Source of the DNA: Tetrastigma voinierianum
Taxonomy: Eukaryota; Streptophyta; Magnoliopsida; Vitales; Vitaceae
Direction of reading: 5' to 3'
Assembly: GCA_016808115.1 (NCBI GenBank)
Contig: JAEQBH010000132.1
Coordinates: 558,001 to 622,000 of the forward strand
Length of the DNA: 64,000 nt
Both the position numbers and the translations under genes were made by a program. Position 1 is the first letter of the stretch. Every line of letters starts with the position of its first letter. Below are positions 49,291-60,949 of the stretch, in pieces. The notes below the pieces were generated by a model. That model saw only the letters and a list, made by a program, of their open reading frames with translations, searched no databases and was not told the DNA's origin.

Positions 49291-49364
49291 ATCATATGGT
49301 TGCACTTGGTCTTACTTTTGGTTGGGGTCAGTGACCCCAACTAAAAGCTCACTTCCTTGTAGTG

Positions 49365-49659
49365 TTACGAAATTAGGCTCCAATGAGCCCAAATAAGAGT
49401 GGGCCTCAAGTTATTCCCTTTCAGATGGGCTGACCAGATTAAGGCTCGTGGATCAGCCGGCCCATCTCCTTCATCATCCTCCTAGATGAACCCTAACTCT
49501 TCAACTTTCCGTTTCTAAATTTGATTCCATCTTGTGGGGGCTTTTTATTCTTTCATTGAAACTGCTTGATTTTATGTGTTCGCTTGATCGAATCAAACAT
49601 TTAATTCTCGATTATATGAAAGTTAAGGCTTACGTTGAATTTTGGTGAAAGCCAAAGAC
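49365..49659 (+). promoter_or_regulatory. Upstream region of the RBM48-like gene
   Basis: About 295 bases between the CACTA end and the first ATG of the gene. ATGAACCCTAACTC near 49,484 contains an AACCCTA telo-box-like motif, seen in promoters of housekeeping plant genes. The CACTA insertion puts its subterminal repeats within what should be the proximal promoter or 5' leader. No TATA box could be assigned with confidence. Confidence 0.4.
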
Positions 49660-52600
49660 ATGGCCCAAATAAAGACGAACCTCCCCGCACTGAGTTTATA
49701 CTGCCCGCGACGAATCAAAGTTAGTGTTTATCATACTTAAGATCGCCTGAGATGCATTGAATTCTTATGAGTATTTTAATCCTAACTATCTCAATTACTT
49801 AAACACCTCTCTTTCTTCATAGATATCTGATCGTGAGGAACGTTCCAGCATTGGGATGTGGCGACGAGTTGTTGAATTTGTTCGCCTCATATGGAGACAT
49901 TCAAGAGTAAGCATCTTCTTTGTTACGTGTTCTTTGTTTTCATATCTTTCTTATTATTTTCTTTAAATCTGGTGCCACTGAGGGAAATTTGTTACCATTT
50001 ATTGATAAATTGCATTCCGCTTGGTTCTTTTCTGGATGTTATATTTTTTAAGACATATTTTGTAGACCATTGATTTGTATTTTTTCAGGTGCAAACCAAT
50101 GGATGCAGAAGACTGTGAGTCTTTCACTGATGTTTATTGGATCAAATTTCGTCTATTTAGTTATGCCAGGTGATTCAACAAAATTGAATTTATTTCTTAG
50201 CTCCATGTTATGTATTTAACAATGGTGTTCACCTGGCAACTTAAGTTATGTGTTTATATACATGCTAATAAACTTAAGCTCCTCTTGTGTACTCTTTGGG
50301 AGCTTTGTGCTCGGTTATTAATATACTTTCTGGTTTTTACTGATAAAAAATATACATGCTAATAAACACAGTTTGAACCGCTTACCTTTTATAGATTTGC
50401 AAAAAGGAAACTGGATGAATTTGTTTTTCTCGGGAATCGACTGAAGGTTGAATATGCTCCTCATTTTGAGAGCCTTTCTGACACAAAGGAGAAGTTAGGA
50501 GGGAGGAGAAAGGAAGTTATTGCACGACTGAACAGTAAGTTACTATCTTTTGGACATGATAGGAACATAAAATATTTGCAATACGGAAAAGGGATATTTG
50601 AAATGATGTATTGCTGAGGACTTATGTCCATGCATGTTTATGTTGTGATATCAGCTGGAAGATCCAAGATGCCAACAGCTTGTAAACCGGATGCTTTAGA
50701 TGAGTCTTTATTGGTTAAAAATCCCTTACAGAACAATTGCATTTCCCAACAGACAAGCTCCAACCACAGGTGATATTTATATATATGTTTGAATTTTGTA
50801 GTTCCATTCTCATTGGAGATTGTTTGCTCTGTGATACATAAGATGGAACTTTCCTTGCTGCAGGCTATCTGGAGGATCAGATCATGTTTCTTGCATTGAC
50901 AATTCTTCAATCACATCCGTTTCCTCCAACCAGGTTTTGCACTCTTTACATATTGGCATCTTGAAACCTTTTCTTCACCCACTGGTTTTGGCTACATGAA
51001 TTGAAATGAAAAATGTTTTGGGCATGAGAATAGCTGGTAATCTTCAATGGCAATTGAGGTAGCTACTGTTGTTGCCCACTGGTGGTTGCACTTAGAGTTG
51101 AAACTCAAGATGGTGGATATGATTGTCGGACAACCCTAGCTGAAAAGTAGCATTCTGATGATTGCCTGTAGCCCAGGCCAAGGCTTGCAAACTCTGCTTA
51201 AGTAGAGTTAGTTTGTTAGATTGGAATATAAGTTAACCTAATTGCTAATCTTGACTGCATTTTAGTGCCTCTCACAATTTTTTGGCAAACATATGATGAA
51301 AGTTTAAAGAACAAGATATCTGTGAATGTATGCCTGAAATAATTTCCATAACCTATTGGTGAAAAGAGGAAATATGCTTGAAAATCAAGTTCAATTAAAG
51401 AATATCTCTAATGAGATAGTCATATTTATTCAAGATGAAGAGTAATTGCAATTATGAATTGGATATTGATTATGATTATGCTCATGGCATTGAAAACATA
51501 ACTTGTCAAAAAGTTTCCTTCTATTTTGTTGCCAATGACCATAGCATATGTAAGCATGTTAGTGGGGCTTTTGCCCAATACACAATAAATTTTTAAAGTA
51601 CTTAAAAAAAACATGCCACTAAAAATAATTTTAAAATTATCAAACTTTTGGATATAAGTAGACCTGTTCCATATTTAAAAGGTGAACTCAACTTTTGAAA
51701 TACCAATTTAGAATATAAGTTTTCAAGATAAAAAAGTGACTCACTTTTTCAAAGAACAAATCCAAAAAGGATGAATTCAACATAAAAAGTGAACTTGTCA
51801 TTTGAGAAGCCACATTCAATGCAAAAAATAAAAACAAGTGAAAAGTGTTGTATTTGTATTTATCTTTTAAGCAACCATAAAAATGTAGACATGATTATAA
51901 TTAATGCAGATTGATTTTGTGTGTGTGTGTGTGTGTATGAGAAAATATATTAAAATCCCATGAAAAAAAGGGTGTGTCGAAGTACACAATGCATACAATA
52001 TGCACCCAACAGTTGAACAAAATGAAGAGCAACATTTTACCGTATAGAAATATAAATGAACTTGGGATTGCCTTTAAAAACTTAGGCTATGCTTGTCTAT
52101 TGGTTAGGTTTAGCTAGTCTCGATTTGCTTAACTTGCAGTCCCAAGTGAAAATTTTGGACCAAGAAACTCTATTTGGTATGAAATCTTAATTACCTTAAG
52201 CAGTGTGATAGGTACCCAAGCCCAATAGGAGAGCCCAACCTAAAAGACCAGCCTGATAGATGGAAGAACCTCTCGAGTTTAAATATCACTCCACAATCTC
52301 TTATGGAACCGATGTGGGATCGTATCATTGTCCATCCCTAGAGAAGCCAAACTTCATGAGTAACTTACACTCTCAGATAACTTCACCCGACCCTCTCGTA
52401 CACTGGGCGGCCCCTTCCGTAGCCTTTTCCCGCTATGCACGCACTCTCAATGAAAGCATCAATGATAGGTACCCAAACCCATTAGGAGAGCCTAACCCAA
52501 AAGACCGGTCTGATAAGTGGGAGAACCTCTCAAGCTTAAGTACCACTCCACAATCTCTTTTGGAACCAATGTGGGATCATATCTGTCCACCCTTAGAGAA

Positions 52601-53711
52601 GCTGGACGTTTGTGGACGGATCACATGTAGATAGCTTTCACTCCGGACCCTCTCTTAGAGTACCAGGTAGCCCTCTTCTAGGTAGCCCTTTCCCGCTACG
52701 CATCGGCTCTCAATGAAAGCACCAATGATAGGTACCCAAGCCCAATAAGAGAGCCCAACTCAAAAGACTGGCTTGATAGGTAGGAAAACCTCTCAAGCTT
52801 AAATACCACTCCACAATCTCTTATGGAACCGATGTGGGATCCTATCACAGTGACATAATGATCCTCTATTGTCCTTACAATGTCTAAAGGAGGTTACACG
52901 GCAACTTGTTGATGTAATCTCATGGAAGAAATAACTCACTTTTAGATGGATTGTACTCCTATCTCCCGACGTCCTCTCTTTTTAGAGTCACTCAGCATAT
53001 TAACTTGTTGACTTTAAGTAGGTCCTGCCATCTATTCGAAAGTGTTAAAAGATGCTAATTACGTGTAAGAGGTGTATAGTGGCAATATCGTGGCCCAAAA
53101 TGTTGTGGCTTATCCAGATCGTGAGCTTTTGCAATCTTTTATTTTCATGAGGTTGTCAAGAATTTAGTTAGATACCCCAAATGAACAATTCCGCTAGTTT
53201 ATGGCATATATTGTCATTTCATGGGAAAAGCTGCCATATCAAGTAGATGCAATTTGGAGAGTGTTATGCTTATTGATGCCTGATATTGGATGGTAAAATG
53301 CCCAATATGTTTGGCAGGAGGCAGGGTCTTGGCAGGGTTTAGTTAGATGGTGCTTACTTTTGGCTCTTATGCATGAACTGACTTCTACTGGGACTAGAGA
53401 ATTTTCATCTAGTTACTGCTTTTCATGAAAATTTGGCAATATCTTTGTTCTGAAACTGGACCTCATGCCAACAAATGCTTTTGATCTCAGGATTATTTTG
53501 TGTCCCCATCAATGAACCAGACAGTACAGTTGGTGAGGGAGAAGCTTGATAAGGTGATAAATCTTTACACCAGTTACCTTTTGAAAGTTCTTAAAAGAGT
53601 TCAATATTGATTTTTTTTTAATATTTGTTGTAGATACAATCAAGCAGCAAGCAATTAGAAGCTTGGCCTGCATTCAAGAAAGCTCGAGTGGACAACAGAA
53701 GAAGAATCTAA
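49660..53711 (+). CDS. RBM48: RBM48-like RNA-binding protein (eight exons; exon 1 damaged)
   Basis: Encodes an RRM protein of the RBM48 family, which in plants and animals works with ARMC7 in splicing of U12-type (minor spliceosome) introns in the nucleus. Exons by GT-AG signals: 49,660-49,719 (damaged), 49,823-49,906, 50,099-50,169, 50,395-50,534, 50,655-50,769, 50,864-50,933, 53,491-53,553 and 53,634-53,711, stop TAA. Exons 2-8 total 621 bases and stay in frame. Exons 2-4 form the RRM: YLIVRNVPALGCGDELLNLF (RNP2-like strand), then DVYWIKFR (RNP1-like), then FLGNRLKVEYAPHFESL. The tail is hydrophilic and ends FKKARVDNRRRI. Expected length is about 225-230 residues. Exon 1 contains VYTARDESK-like coding, but its ATG is out of frame with exon 2. 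Intron 6 (2.56 kb) holds a TRIM element. The gene points towards the BOI-like gene, tail-to-tail. Confidence 0.88.
51915..51936. repeat. (GT)n microsatellite in intron 6
   Basis: About 20 bp of GT repeats within the long intron of the RBM48-like gene. Confidence 0.9.
52201..52852 (-). mobile_element. TRIM retrotransposon with three LTRs
   Basis: CAGTG target duplications (52,201-52,205; 52,848-52,852) flank a 642 bp element starting TGATAGGTACCC and ending GGATCCTATCA. Three 122 bp LTRs lie at 52,206-52,327, 52,463-52,584 and 52,726-52,847, separated by short interiors of 135 and 141 bp. On the minus strand each LTR starts TGATAGGATCCCACATCGG, has a TATTTAAG box-like motif, and ends GGTACCTATCA. 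It is followed by TTGGTGCTTTCATTGAGAG, a likely primer-binding site. There is no coding capacity, as is normal for terminal-repeat retrotransposons in miniature. It lies in intron 6 of the RBM48-like gene. Confidence 0.88.
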
Positions 53712-54708
53712 TGATGTGCATTATGTGGATCGATCTACATATTGTGCTGTGCATCATGTGTAAATTTCACCCAGATTTGATGCTAGAAATGCTAATTTCT
53801 TGTATTGTTAAAATTATTTATCTTGCATGTTAAATTTGCTTCTTTTTTTTTTTTTTTTTTTCTTTTGTCCGAATAGGATACCTCTGGATTTCTAAAGGGT
53901 GGGGGAAGAGGGGGAGAACCGAGGGCGGCATGGAATGTATACAATGAAACATCCAAAGAATAAATCACAAGATACAAGTGTTAGGAGGTGGTCGCGGTTT
54001 TGTATAACCCTTGGTGTAATTTTAATCATTAAGAAGTCAAGGAAATATAAATCATTTAGGTATTATGGTTGTTAAACTCAATGAAATTGATTTGTTCTCA
54101 AATGTAAAAAATGAGGATAAATTGTCAAATGCCTCCATTCTTGTGTGCGTTTTGGTCATCCATTTTGTTTGTTCATCTAACTTTAGATTCTGGTTGGTTT
54201 TGAGCTGAGCTTCTCCGCGCCTTCTTTATTGGTTATATGCTCTTCCATTGGAAAGAAGGGACTCCACCTTGCTGCCTGAGAAACATTAGCATAGCATCTG
54301 CTAATTGGCCTTCAATGCAAATGTTCAAATGTTCCTCGAGGGAATGAACGTAGGTTGGTAGGTAAGCGTGTTGGAGAACTAATTGGGGTGGGCCTTCTAA
54401 AGCCCCTTTGATTTTGCCTAGGCGCAAAATACAATCATTAGAATCAATCAAAAGCCAATTAGGAATAATACCCCATTGTTTAGGCTGACTTGTTTGGATA
54501 CGGTTTCAACAAAAAACACACCAAGCGCAAATATCATTGGAAACCAAAGATCCTAGGAGCAACACTCGCAAAAACACCAATCATTAAAAATCTTTACTAC
54601 AATTTTCCATTATGACAAGTAAAGTTCATCCAAATACAGGTCACAATTTTAAAGGCAATTTTAGACAATCAAATAGGGGTTGAGCGTATGCATCGGCAAA
54701 TTTCCACC
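53712..54708. other. Tail-to-tail intergenic region with an unidentified coding-like relic
   Basis: Holds the 3' ends of both genes; their stop codons are about 1 kb apart. A poly-T tract lies at 53,841-53,860. The minus-strand frame 54,451-54,233 (72 codons, ending QQGGVPSFQWKSI) has a protein-like composition, but I do not recognise its family. It may be a small retroelement fragment. Confidence 0.4.
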
Positions 54709-55808
54709 TCACCTATGAGGAATTTGATTGATAACTTGGGACAAATACACCTGCAAGCCAGTAGTTTTCAAAGACTGGCAGGACGGGACAGACACTAATA
54801 AAGCCTTCACATTCCGTACATATACATAGGTGCCTACAAGGAATCAGCAGGACGGAAACTTCCTTCTTCTTGCATGCTCGGCAAATCATTTGCTCCTTTG
54901 TTAAGCGAGTTTGCTCTCCCAGAGCCAGTTGGTATGACCATATTGTTTGGGTCAATATAATAAGAAGCAGCATCATCATCAACTACTGTGTCTCCAAATC
55001 CTTCCTTCACATGGTCACCCCCCTGTGATATTGCATGGAGGTTGTTCTTCAAGAGGTTAACCACAGACTCATTGTACTTGGCTCTGTAGTGCCAATTCTG
55101 GGCTTCAACCGCTGCCTGCTTTATTCTCTCAACCAGTTCCTGATTCTTGCGGTTTATGTCCTCTATCTCAACATCTTTCTCACATAACTTCCTTCTGATA
55201 CTTTTCTCCATAGGAGCTAGGAAGGAAGCCCATGTGTCTCCGCTTCATGTCCCTTACCCCCTTCACCAATTCTTCATCCTGCATGAGAACCAATCAAAAC
55301 TACTTGAGAGGGCCAAAAGAGTAGTTGGAAAAGTATTTGGGAGTTTTCATTTGAAAAAATAATAATAAAAATCAATTTTTTAATCAACAGATACATTTTT
55401 CTTTTATTAGATAATTGCTTATTTGCTATATATAATTTAGAAATCTGTCCTAATAGGAAACAACTATTAATTATTAAATTAGGTAGGAATTGATTTGGAA
55501 CCAGAATTCCAATATGGATACCATAAATTATATAGATCACAGCTACTTTTATATGTTTAAAGGATGCTAGTACCTGAATTTTGATGTACTGATCAAGTTC
55601 TTCTTTCTGCCTGTCAAGCTCAGCCCTAATACTGTCACCAAGTGACAGGATGATTGATGGTGCTGCGGTCATGCTTCCACTTGATGTAACAGAGGAATTG
55701 TGCTCATCATCATCATATGATAGCCTTAACCCCAGTGGAGACAGGATTCTGGTTGTGAAAACTTGCAGATCGATCAGCTTCATCTTGAGATATGTTATAG
55801 TTCAAGGA

Positions 55809-55896
55809 AATTTTAAGCTTTTGCCGCCTTGAGATTTCTTCTGCTTCAGTCAAAGAAATATGAAGTTTTTGTCGCTTTGTGAAATCCTCTGCTTAC
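55809..55896 (-). repeat. ~48 bp in-frame tandem duplication in the BOI-like coding region
   Basis: The minus strand reads AEDFTKRQKLHISLT, then AEEISRRQKLKISLN, two versions of the same 16-codon block. In the first copy the initial codon is TAA where the second has GAA. The TAA sits in AG-GTAAGC, which also looks like a splice donor, but no acceptor restoring the frame was found. Confidence 0.7.
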
Positions 55897-56454
55897 CTGC
55901 CTCGTTTGTGGGGCTGAAGCATGGAGGTGTTGTGCTCATTTCCAAAGTAATTTACAGGATCAACACCACACCCAGCTGCTGGTACTGTAACATGGAAAGC
56001 GGATTATTCATCTCTAAGATACTAGGCCAACAAAAGCCAAGAAAACTATGGAAGTAAATGCAGCATATGACCAAAATTATGGAGGCACTAGAACTTTGGT
56101 TCTCAATAATTTACCATATATATAATGCATCTTACAACACATTACACAATGCATGGATAACAAAAATAAAAGTGAGGCAATGGTCCCACATGGAAAGATT
56201 AAACATATATTGCTCAAGAAACAAGAATCACTGAGATTAAAATGGATTATGGTCATAAATACAATACACGTGTCATTTGAATTAAGCATATGTTGTATAG
56301 ATTATCTGAATATGGACCTCAAGGATGTTCCTTTAACAAATTAGTTTTTCTTTTTTCCTTTTCATATATTTACTTATTCCCTTTAGTGGTCTGTATTTCC
56401 TTTAGCCTGGTAACTTTCATGAAAGTTTTTACACATTCCAATCACACCATCTGG

Positions 56455-56880
56455 TATCTTCCATGAAAAGATCTATGTATTGCAAAAATGCCATATTTAT
56501 GAAGTATATTGTGTTATTTTTCTAACTTTTCCAACGTAAGAAAAAAAAAAGACAGATGGCATACCATCTTTCATGAAGTATGTTGCTTTTTTTTTTTTAC
56601 CTTTCCAGTGTGAACAAAATGACTGGTGGCATAGAATAGTAAGAAACAATAGACTAGGTGATCTACAAGTTTACCTTTAGCCTAAGTGTCTTCCATGAAA
56701 TTTGTTACATATTGATATTGCAACCATACCATCTTTCATGAACTATGTTGCATTTTTCTACCTTTTTCCAAAATGAAAAAAAGAAAAGAAAGGTGACATG
56801 GAGAATAAGAAACAATACACTAGGTTACCTGGCCTTAGTATCTTCCATGAAATTTGTTTCATGGAAGTATATTGCATATG
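56455..56880 (+). repeat. Diverged repeats (ATCTTTCATGAAGTATGTTGC) in intron 1
   Basis: Strings such as TCTTCCATGAAA, CATCTTTCATGAAGTATGTTGC and CATCTTTCATGAACTATGTTGC recur at irregular spacing of roughly 100-170 bp, each with a nearby TTTTTCTACCTTTTCCA and GG(T/C)GGCATAGAATA-like string. Confidence 0.6.
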
Positions 56881-57518
56881 GATCTTTTTTCTTTTTCATG
56901 TAAATCATATTTGTTTCATATGGCTATACCTTTCCCAATAAGGAAAAAGAAAAAACTCTAACTGGCCAGTAGAATGATGTCATAATTATAGTTTTCTTTG
57001 TTTCAGAACATGATTAATAACTATGCAAAGGGGCAATAATCTCTAAAAATGCAAAGGCACTAACTCTCCGCAGTAATTTTCTTCTTATTTTTCTTACACC
57101 CAGTAGCCTAATATATTAATCCTTTCACCACAGCTATGTTCTCAAACTCCAGTGAAGAGGTGACTGTTGATGCTATGAATCTCAATTATCATCAAATTGA
57201 CAATAGGATTCAAAGCATCTAGCAATAAAGCACGGCAATATGTCCAGAACCTATCAATGGGATGATAACTAGAGAATGCTTCTGTTTAGGCTAATACATA
57301 ATAAAAATTGCAAGTCACACTTTTGCAAGTGTCAACAGATGGGTAAAAGGCTTGACTGATTCCCTAAACAAGCTTCAAGAACATTTTGTTGCAACAAAGA
57401 TTAAATTCTAAGTATGTCGTAGCAGAAGCTAATAAATGAAAATCTAACATAAGTTCTATGTCTTTCCGGATCAATTTCCCAGATAAGGTTTAAATAAAAC
57501 TGGACTATTATTTGAATG

Positions 57519-57643
<125 letters not shown>

Positions 57644-57979
57644 ATATCTCCAATATGGTAAATAGCTTTGAATTATCAACATATTAACCACGTCCAGAAG
57701 TACCAAAAGAGAAAGGAAACAGAGGAAAACGTATAGCTAACAAAGCGGAAGGATAGAATTAAAGGAGAGTAATAAATTCTCATCTGCATGCCATCCTTTG
57801 CAAGAACAATGCAACAAACACTCAAAATTTTATAGGAACTTGTTTACTGAATCGGTAAGGGCAGAAAACTCACAATTCCCAAATAGCTGTAGCTGATTTG
57901 ATGGATTCGCATTACATTGAAAACTACTTTCGCCCAGGAAAACGGGAAGCATATGATTACTATCGTTGCCTCCCAACAT

Positions 57980-59060
57980 TATCCAAGATTTCTAGTGAAG
58001 AACTTTAATAAAATAGTAAATCAGAATCTACCTGCAAAAAATTAGGGAAAGAAAATTAAAAATGAACCCCGGCAACACCAAAATTTTTAGTCCATCTAAA
58101 AAATTGTCTGCACAATCTGTTAACAAAAACAATTTCCTGCTGTTTCAAGACCATATGATTTCAATAGGCATGTGATGCTGCTCAGCCGCCCCAAAGGTTT
58201 CCCTGGCTGCTCAAAGTTTGAAATTCAAATTCATGGCATGTTCCATGCCAAAAAGGTAAAATATTCATCATTGCATCCCTCATGCATATTCAGACCACAG
58301 AGTGCTTTCGCACTGCAATAGAAACTTATGATCCTTTGCACTTGTTTCATTCGTCATTTGGAGATTTTATGAAAGGTTATGGAACATATAACCACATCTC
58401 GAGATTTTGCCTCACCATTATAGAAGTCTCTGCTTCAATCAGCTTATGAGATCTTCTTAGTAAGTCTTCCCGTGAGGAAAATAGGATTCGCCAAAGAAAA
58501 GATAGTTTTCCGTCATTAAGATTAAAGAACCATTAATATTAGCACTATATTGAGCATAAAAAAAGCGAAGAGGGAAGCTGATTATAAATGAAATTCCGAT
58601 CACAACTTCTCTATGCATCTTAAGAGGAAGAAGAAACACTGATCAATCACCGCAGAATGCTTTATATAATAGAAGTGCAGAAAAACAGGAAAATCAAAGC
58701 AACAACCGATCAGATTCCCAAATAAAAGAAATCAATTATTTAAGATCTAAAGCTAGTTTCACAACTCTACGGATTCTCTCGACTGCAAAACTAAAAACAA
58801 CAAGAATAAAATCCAGAAAATGTATAAGATCCAGCTTTCCTTCAACATTTTGATCAATTCCACAACGAAAACAAGACCATGATCCGCACAAATTCTATCA
58901 AACTACATGAACTCATAATCTCTTCACCTAAATGCACCGATTCTTCGGTCCAGATTCAATAGAAGCCGAAAAGAACAAAATCGCCAAATAAAACCGAATC
59001 GGGAGGCCGATCCTCTAGAATCATCCACCGAGAATTGGTTTGAGGTCGCAGAAATGCAAA
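57980..59060 (-). other. 5' untranslated region and upstream intron of the BOI-like gene
   Basis: The exon holding the start codon extends to 58,031, where TTTGCAG on the coding strand marks an acceptor, so the 5' leader is interrupted by an intron. The upstream non-coding exon may lie around 58,900-59,060, where the sequence becomes less A/T-rich, but no donor could be fixed. Confidence 0.45.
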
Positions 59061-59259
59061 AGCACCAATGAATCAGAGGTTGAATTTAAAAAGGGTGAAT
59101 TATGTCTTGGGGTCTTGGGAACCCAATAATTAATAGAAAGGCCTTATAAGACCTATATTTGACCTCAAAAGTATGAAACAAACAAAAATTAATGTTAAGG
59201 ATATAATATTTTTATAATACCTCATTTACCCCTGATGATGTGGAAAATAATAAATGTTA

Positions 59260-59800
59260 CATTTATTAAGAAAGAGAGAAAAGTCTTCCATCTTCTTTTC
59301 TCGTTTGTGATGTTTAGGGTTTCCAAATCTCTTTTGGTCTTTTCAAATCTCTTGCAACACTCAAGAACTGTGTCCGAAAGAAGCGGAGAAGCTAGGGTTA
59401 GGAGAAAGGGAAGAAGCAAAGAAGAGTGAGGAAAGGGCGGGGCAGCAGCAGTAACAGTAAGAGCAGAGGGTGGGAGGAGAGACGGAAGGATTCCGATTCC
59501 GTTTTCGACGTTTAGGGTTTTTGGGAGACCCGTTTTTGCTGTGGAAGAAGGGTATGCCAACGAGCTAGAAATAGATCGAAGAAAGGAGACGAGCTGGGAA
59601 ATCGCGGTGTATCATCATTCAAGAAGAACCCAACAACCAGAGAAGAATTTCAAGCTTGGTTCCTGGCTTATTTTTGATCTCGCAGAGGGGAAGCCAAATC
59701 GAAGTCGCATCCAAAATCTAATAAGATTTTTTCAACATCCCAACCCTAACCCTAACAACCCGATCAAATTTTCAGGTACGAACCCTAACCCTATGCTCTG
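59260..59800 (+). other. Possible 5' exon of an unidentified gene
   Basis: Less A/T-rich than its surroundings, with AGGGTT and CCCTAA motifs (59,316, 59,393 and 59,510) typical of plant 5' leaders, a frame from 59,541 and TTTTCAG-GTACGA near 59,775 as a possible donor. It would be divergent to the BOI-like gene. No protein family was recognised, and downstream exons were not found. Confidence 0.3.
59742..59794 (+). repeat. Short telomere-type repeats (AACCCTAACCCTAAC)
   Basis: AACCCTAACCCTAAC at 59,742-59,756 and AACCCTAACCCTA at 59,781-59,793. Two to two-and-a-half copies each; more likely telo-box promoter motifs than a chromosomal relic. Confidence 0.6.
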
Positions 59801-60940
59801 TTTGCTGATCTTTAGTGCTACTCCATCATTTCTTTGATCATTCTAAGACCTTGTATAATACTTCCGTTCAGGATTATTTGTTGCATACCATACTTACGTA
59901 AAATTAGGCCATGAGCCAAGTCAATCGCCCATAATTAATATAATGGCCATGGTTGAAGAACCCAGAAGAAAGGGTAGACCATATCCCTTCTCTCTTTCAA
60001 AAGTAAGAAACACCCCCACAAAGAAAATTGGAAAAATAAAATAAAATAAAGTAACCATGTAAAAAAGCTACAATGATTTGTGTTTATATATAGGGAAGAG
60101 AAGAAGAGAGATCTCAAGATGTCAAGATGCATGGATGATGTATATATATTTTACATAATAAGAGACCCCTTCTCATTTTTCTACAATTTAATGTATAGTA
60201 TTACGATTGATTCATTATTTAAATTTCTAATACCATGAATCTCAGCTCCTTTCATAAAAGTTGGTTTGCTCTTAATTTTACCTTGAAAACAACAACTCCA
60301 TAAAATTCCTCGAGATTTTATGTCGTTGCATTTTACCCATTTCACTTTGTGTTTGAATATTCAGCTGTGCGTTTGGGCAGAAGCTATGCTAAAGATTCGA
60401 TAATTTATGTTCTTTTCGATGATTAATAGTTTTCTGGGTATTGTGTCAGAATATTCAAACAATTAGTATGGAAAACAGTAAACTCACGCTCACTTAGGTT
60501 GATGTTAAAGCTATGTTTTATTACTTCACTGAAAGATCGTTGCATTCACATAGGGCAGTGGGTCGGCACTCTAGGCATGGCAACTGGGAGAAAAGGTCAA
60601 AACATATGATATGGTGTAAAAATAAAATTAAATACAAGGCAAGGCATTATAACATTGTGTTGCAAGAGAGAAATCACTATACATCAGAACCAAACAAATA
60701 TAGATAGAAAGAAAACTATTTATTGAAAATAATATAATGGTCTAACCCTCAAATTTGTTTTTATTATAGTGAATATTTCAACCTGAATTTGGCATTCACA
60801 TTTGTGGCTACAATAATGAAACAAATTTAGGGGTTTTTAATGAAATTTCTCAAAGTTCATAGTTCAGTTTACACAAAAATATGCAATACATGTTTATTAC
60901 TCGAATACATTTTTTATATAGTTTAAATTAATTATTACAT
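59801..60940. other. AT-rich intergenic DNA
   Basis: No coding similarity, long repeat or RNA gene was recognised. The short frames on both strands are compositional. Confidence 0.4.
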
Positions 60941-60949
60941 TTTAAATAG

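Larger units (their letters stand above)
42472..49364. mobile_element. CACTA (En/Spm) transposon, 6.9 kb, carrying gene-like DNA
   Basis: The left end is CACTACAAGAAAAGTGATTT. The right end, reverse-complemented, is CACTACAAGGAAGTGAGC. These are inverted repeats with the classic CACTACAAGAAA terminus. Both sides are flanked by TTA (42,469-42,471; 49,365-49,367), the 3 bp duplication expected for CACTA elements. Subterminal repeats of ~40 bp lie at both ends. No transposase or TNPA-like coding region was recognised, so it is probably non-autonomous. The interior (about 44,200-48,300) looks like intron-rich host gene DNA and contains an adenine phosphoribosyltransferase exon fragment. The element ends ~295 bp before the RBM48-like start codon. 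Confidence 0.88.

Noticed and set aside
52206..52847. Cassandra-type TRIM with 5S rRNA-like LTR
   Set aside because: No 5S internal promoter motifs are visible, and the LTRs (122 bp) are shorter than Cassandra LTRs.
55848..55896. 49-base intron in the BOI-like gene
   Set aside because: A donor-like GTAAGC is present, but the interval ends in GACT rather than AG and translates as a copy of the adjacent coding block, so it is better read as duplicated coding sequence with a stop.
59742..59794. Interstitial telomere
   Set aside because: Only about two copies each of CCCTAA; more like telo-box promoter motifs.
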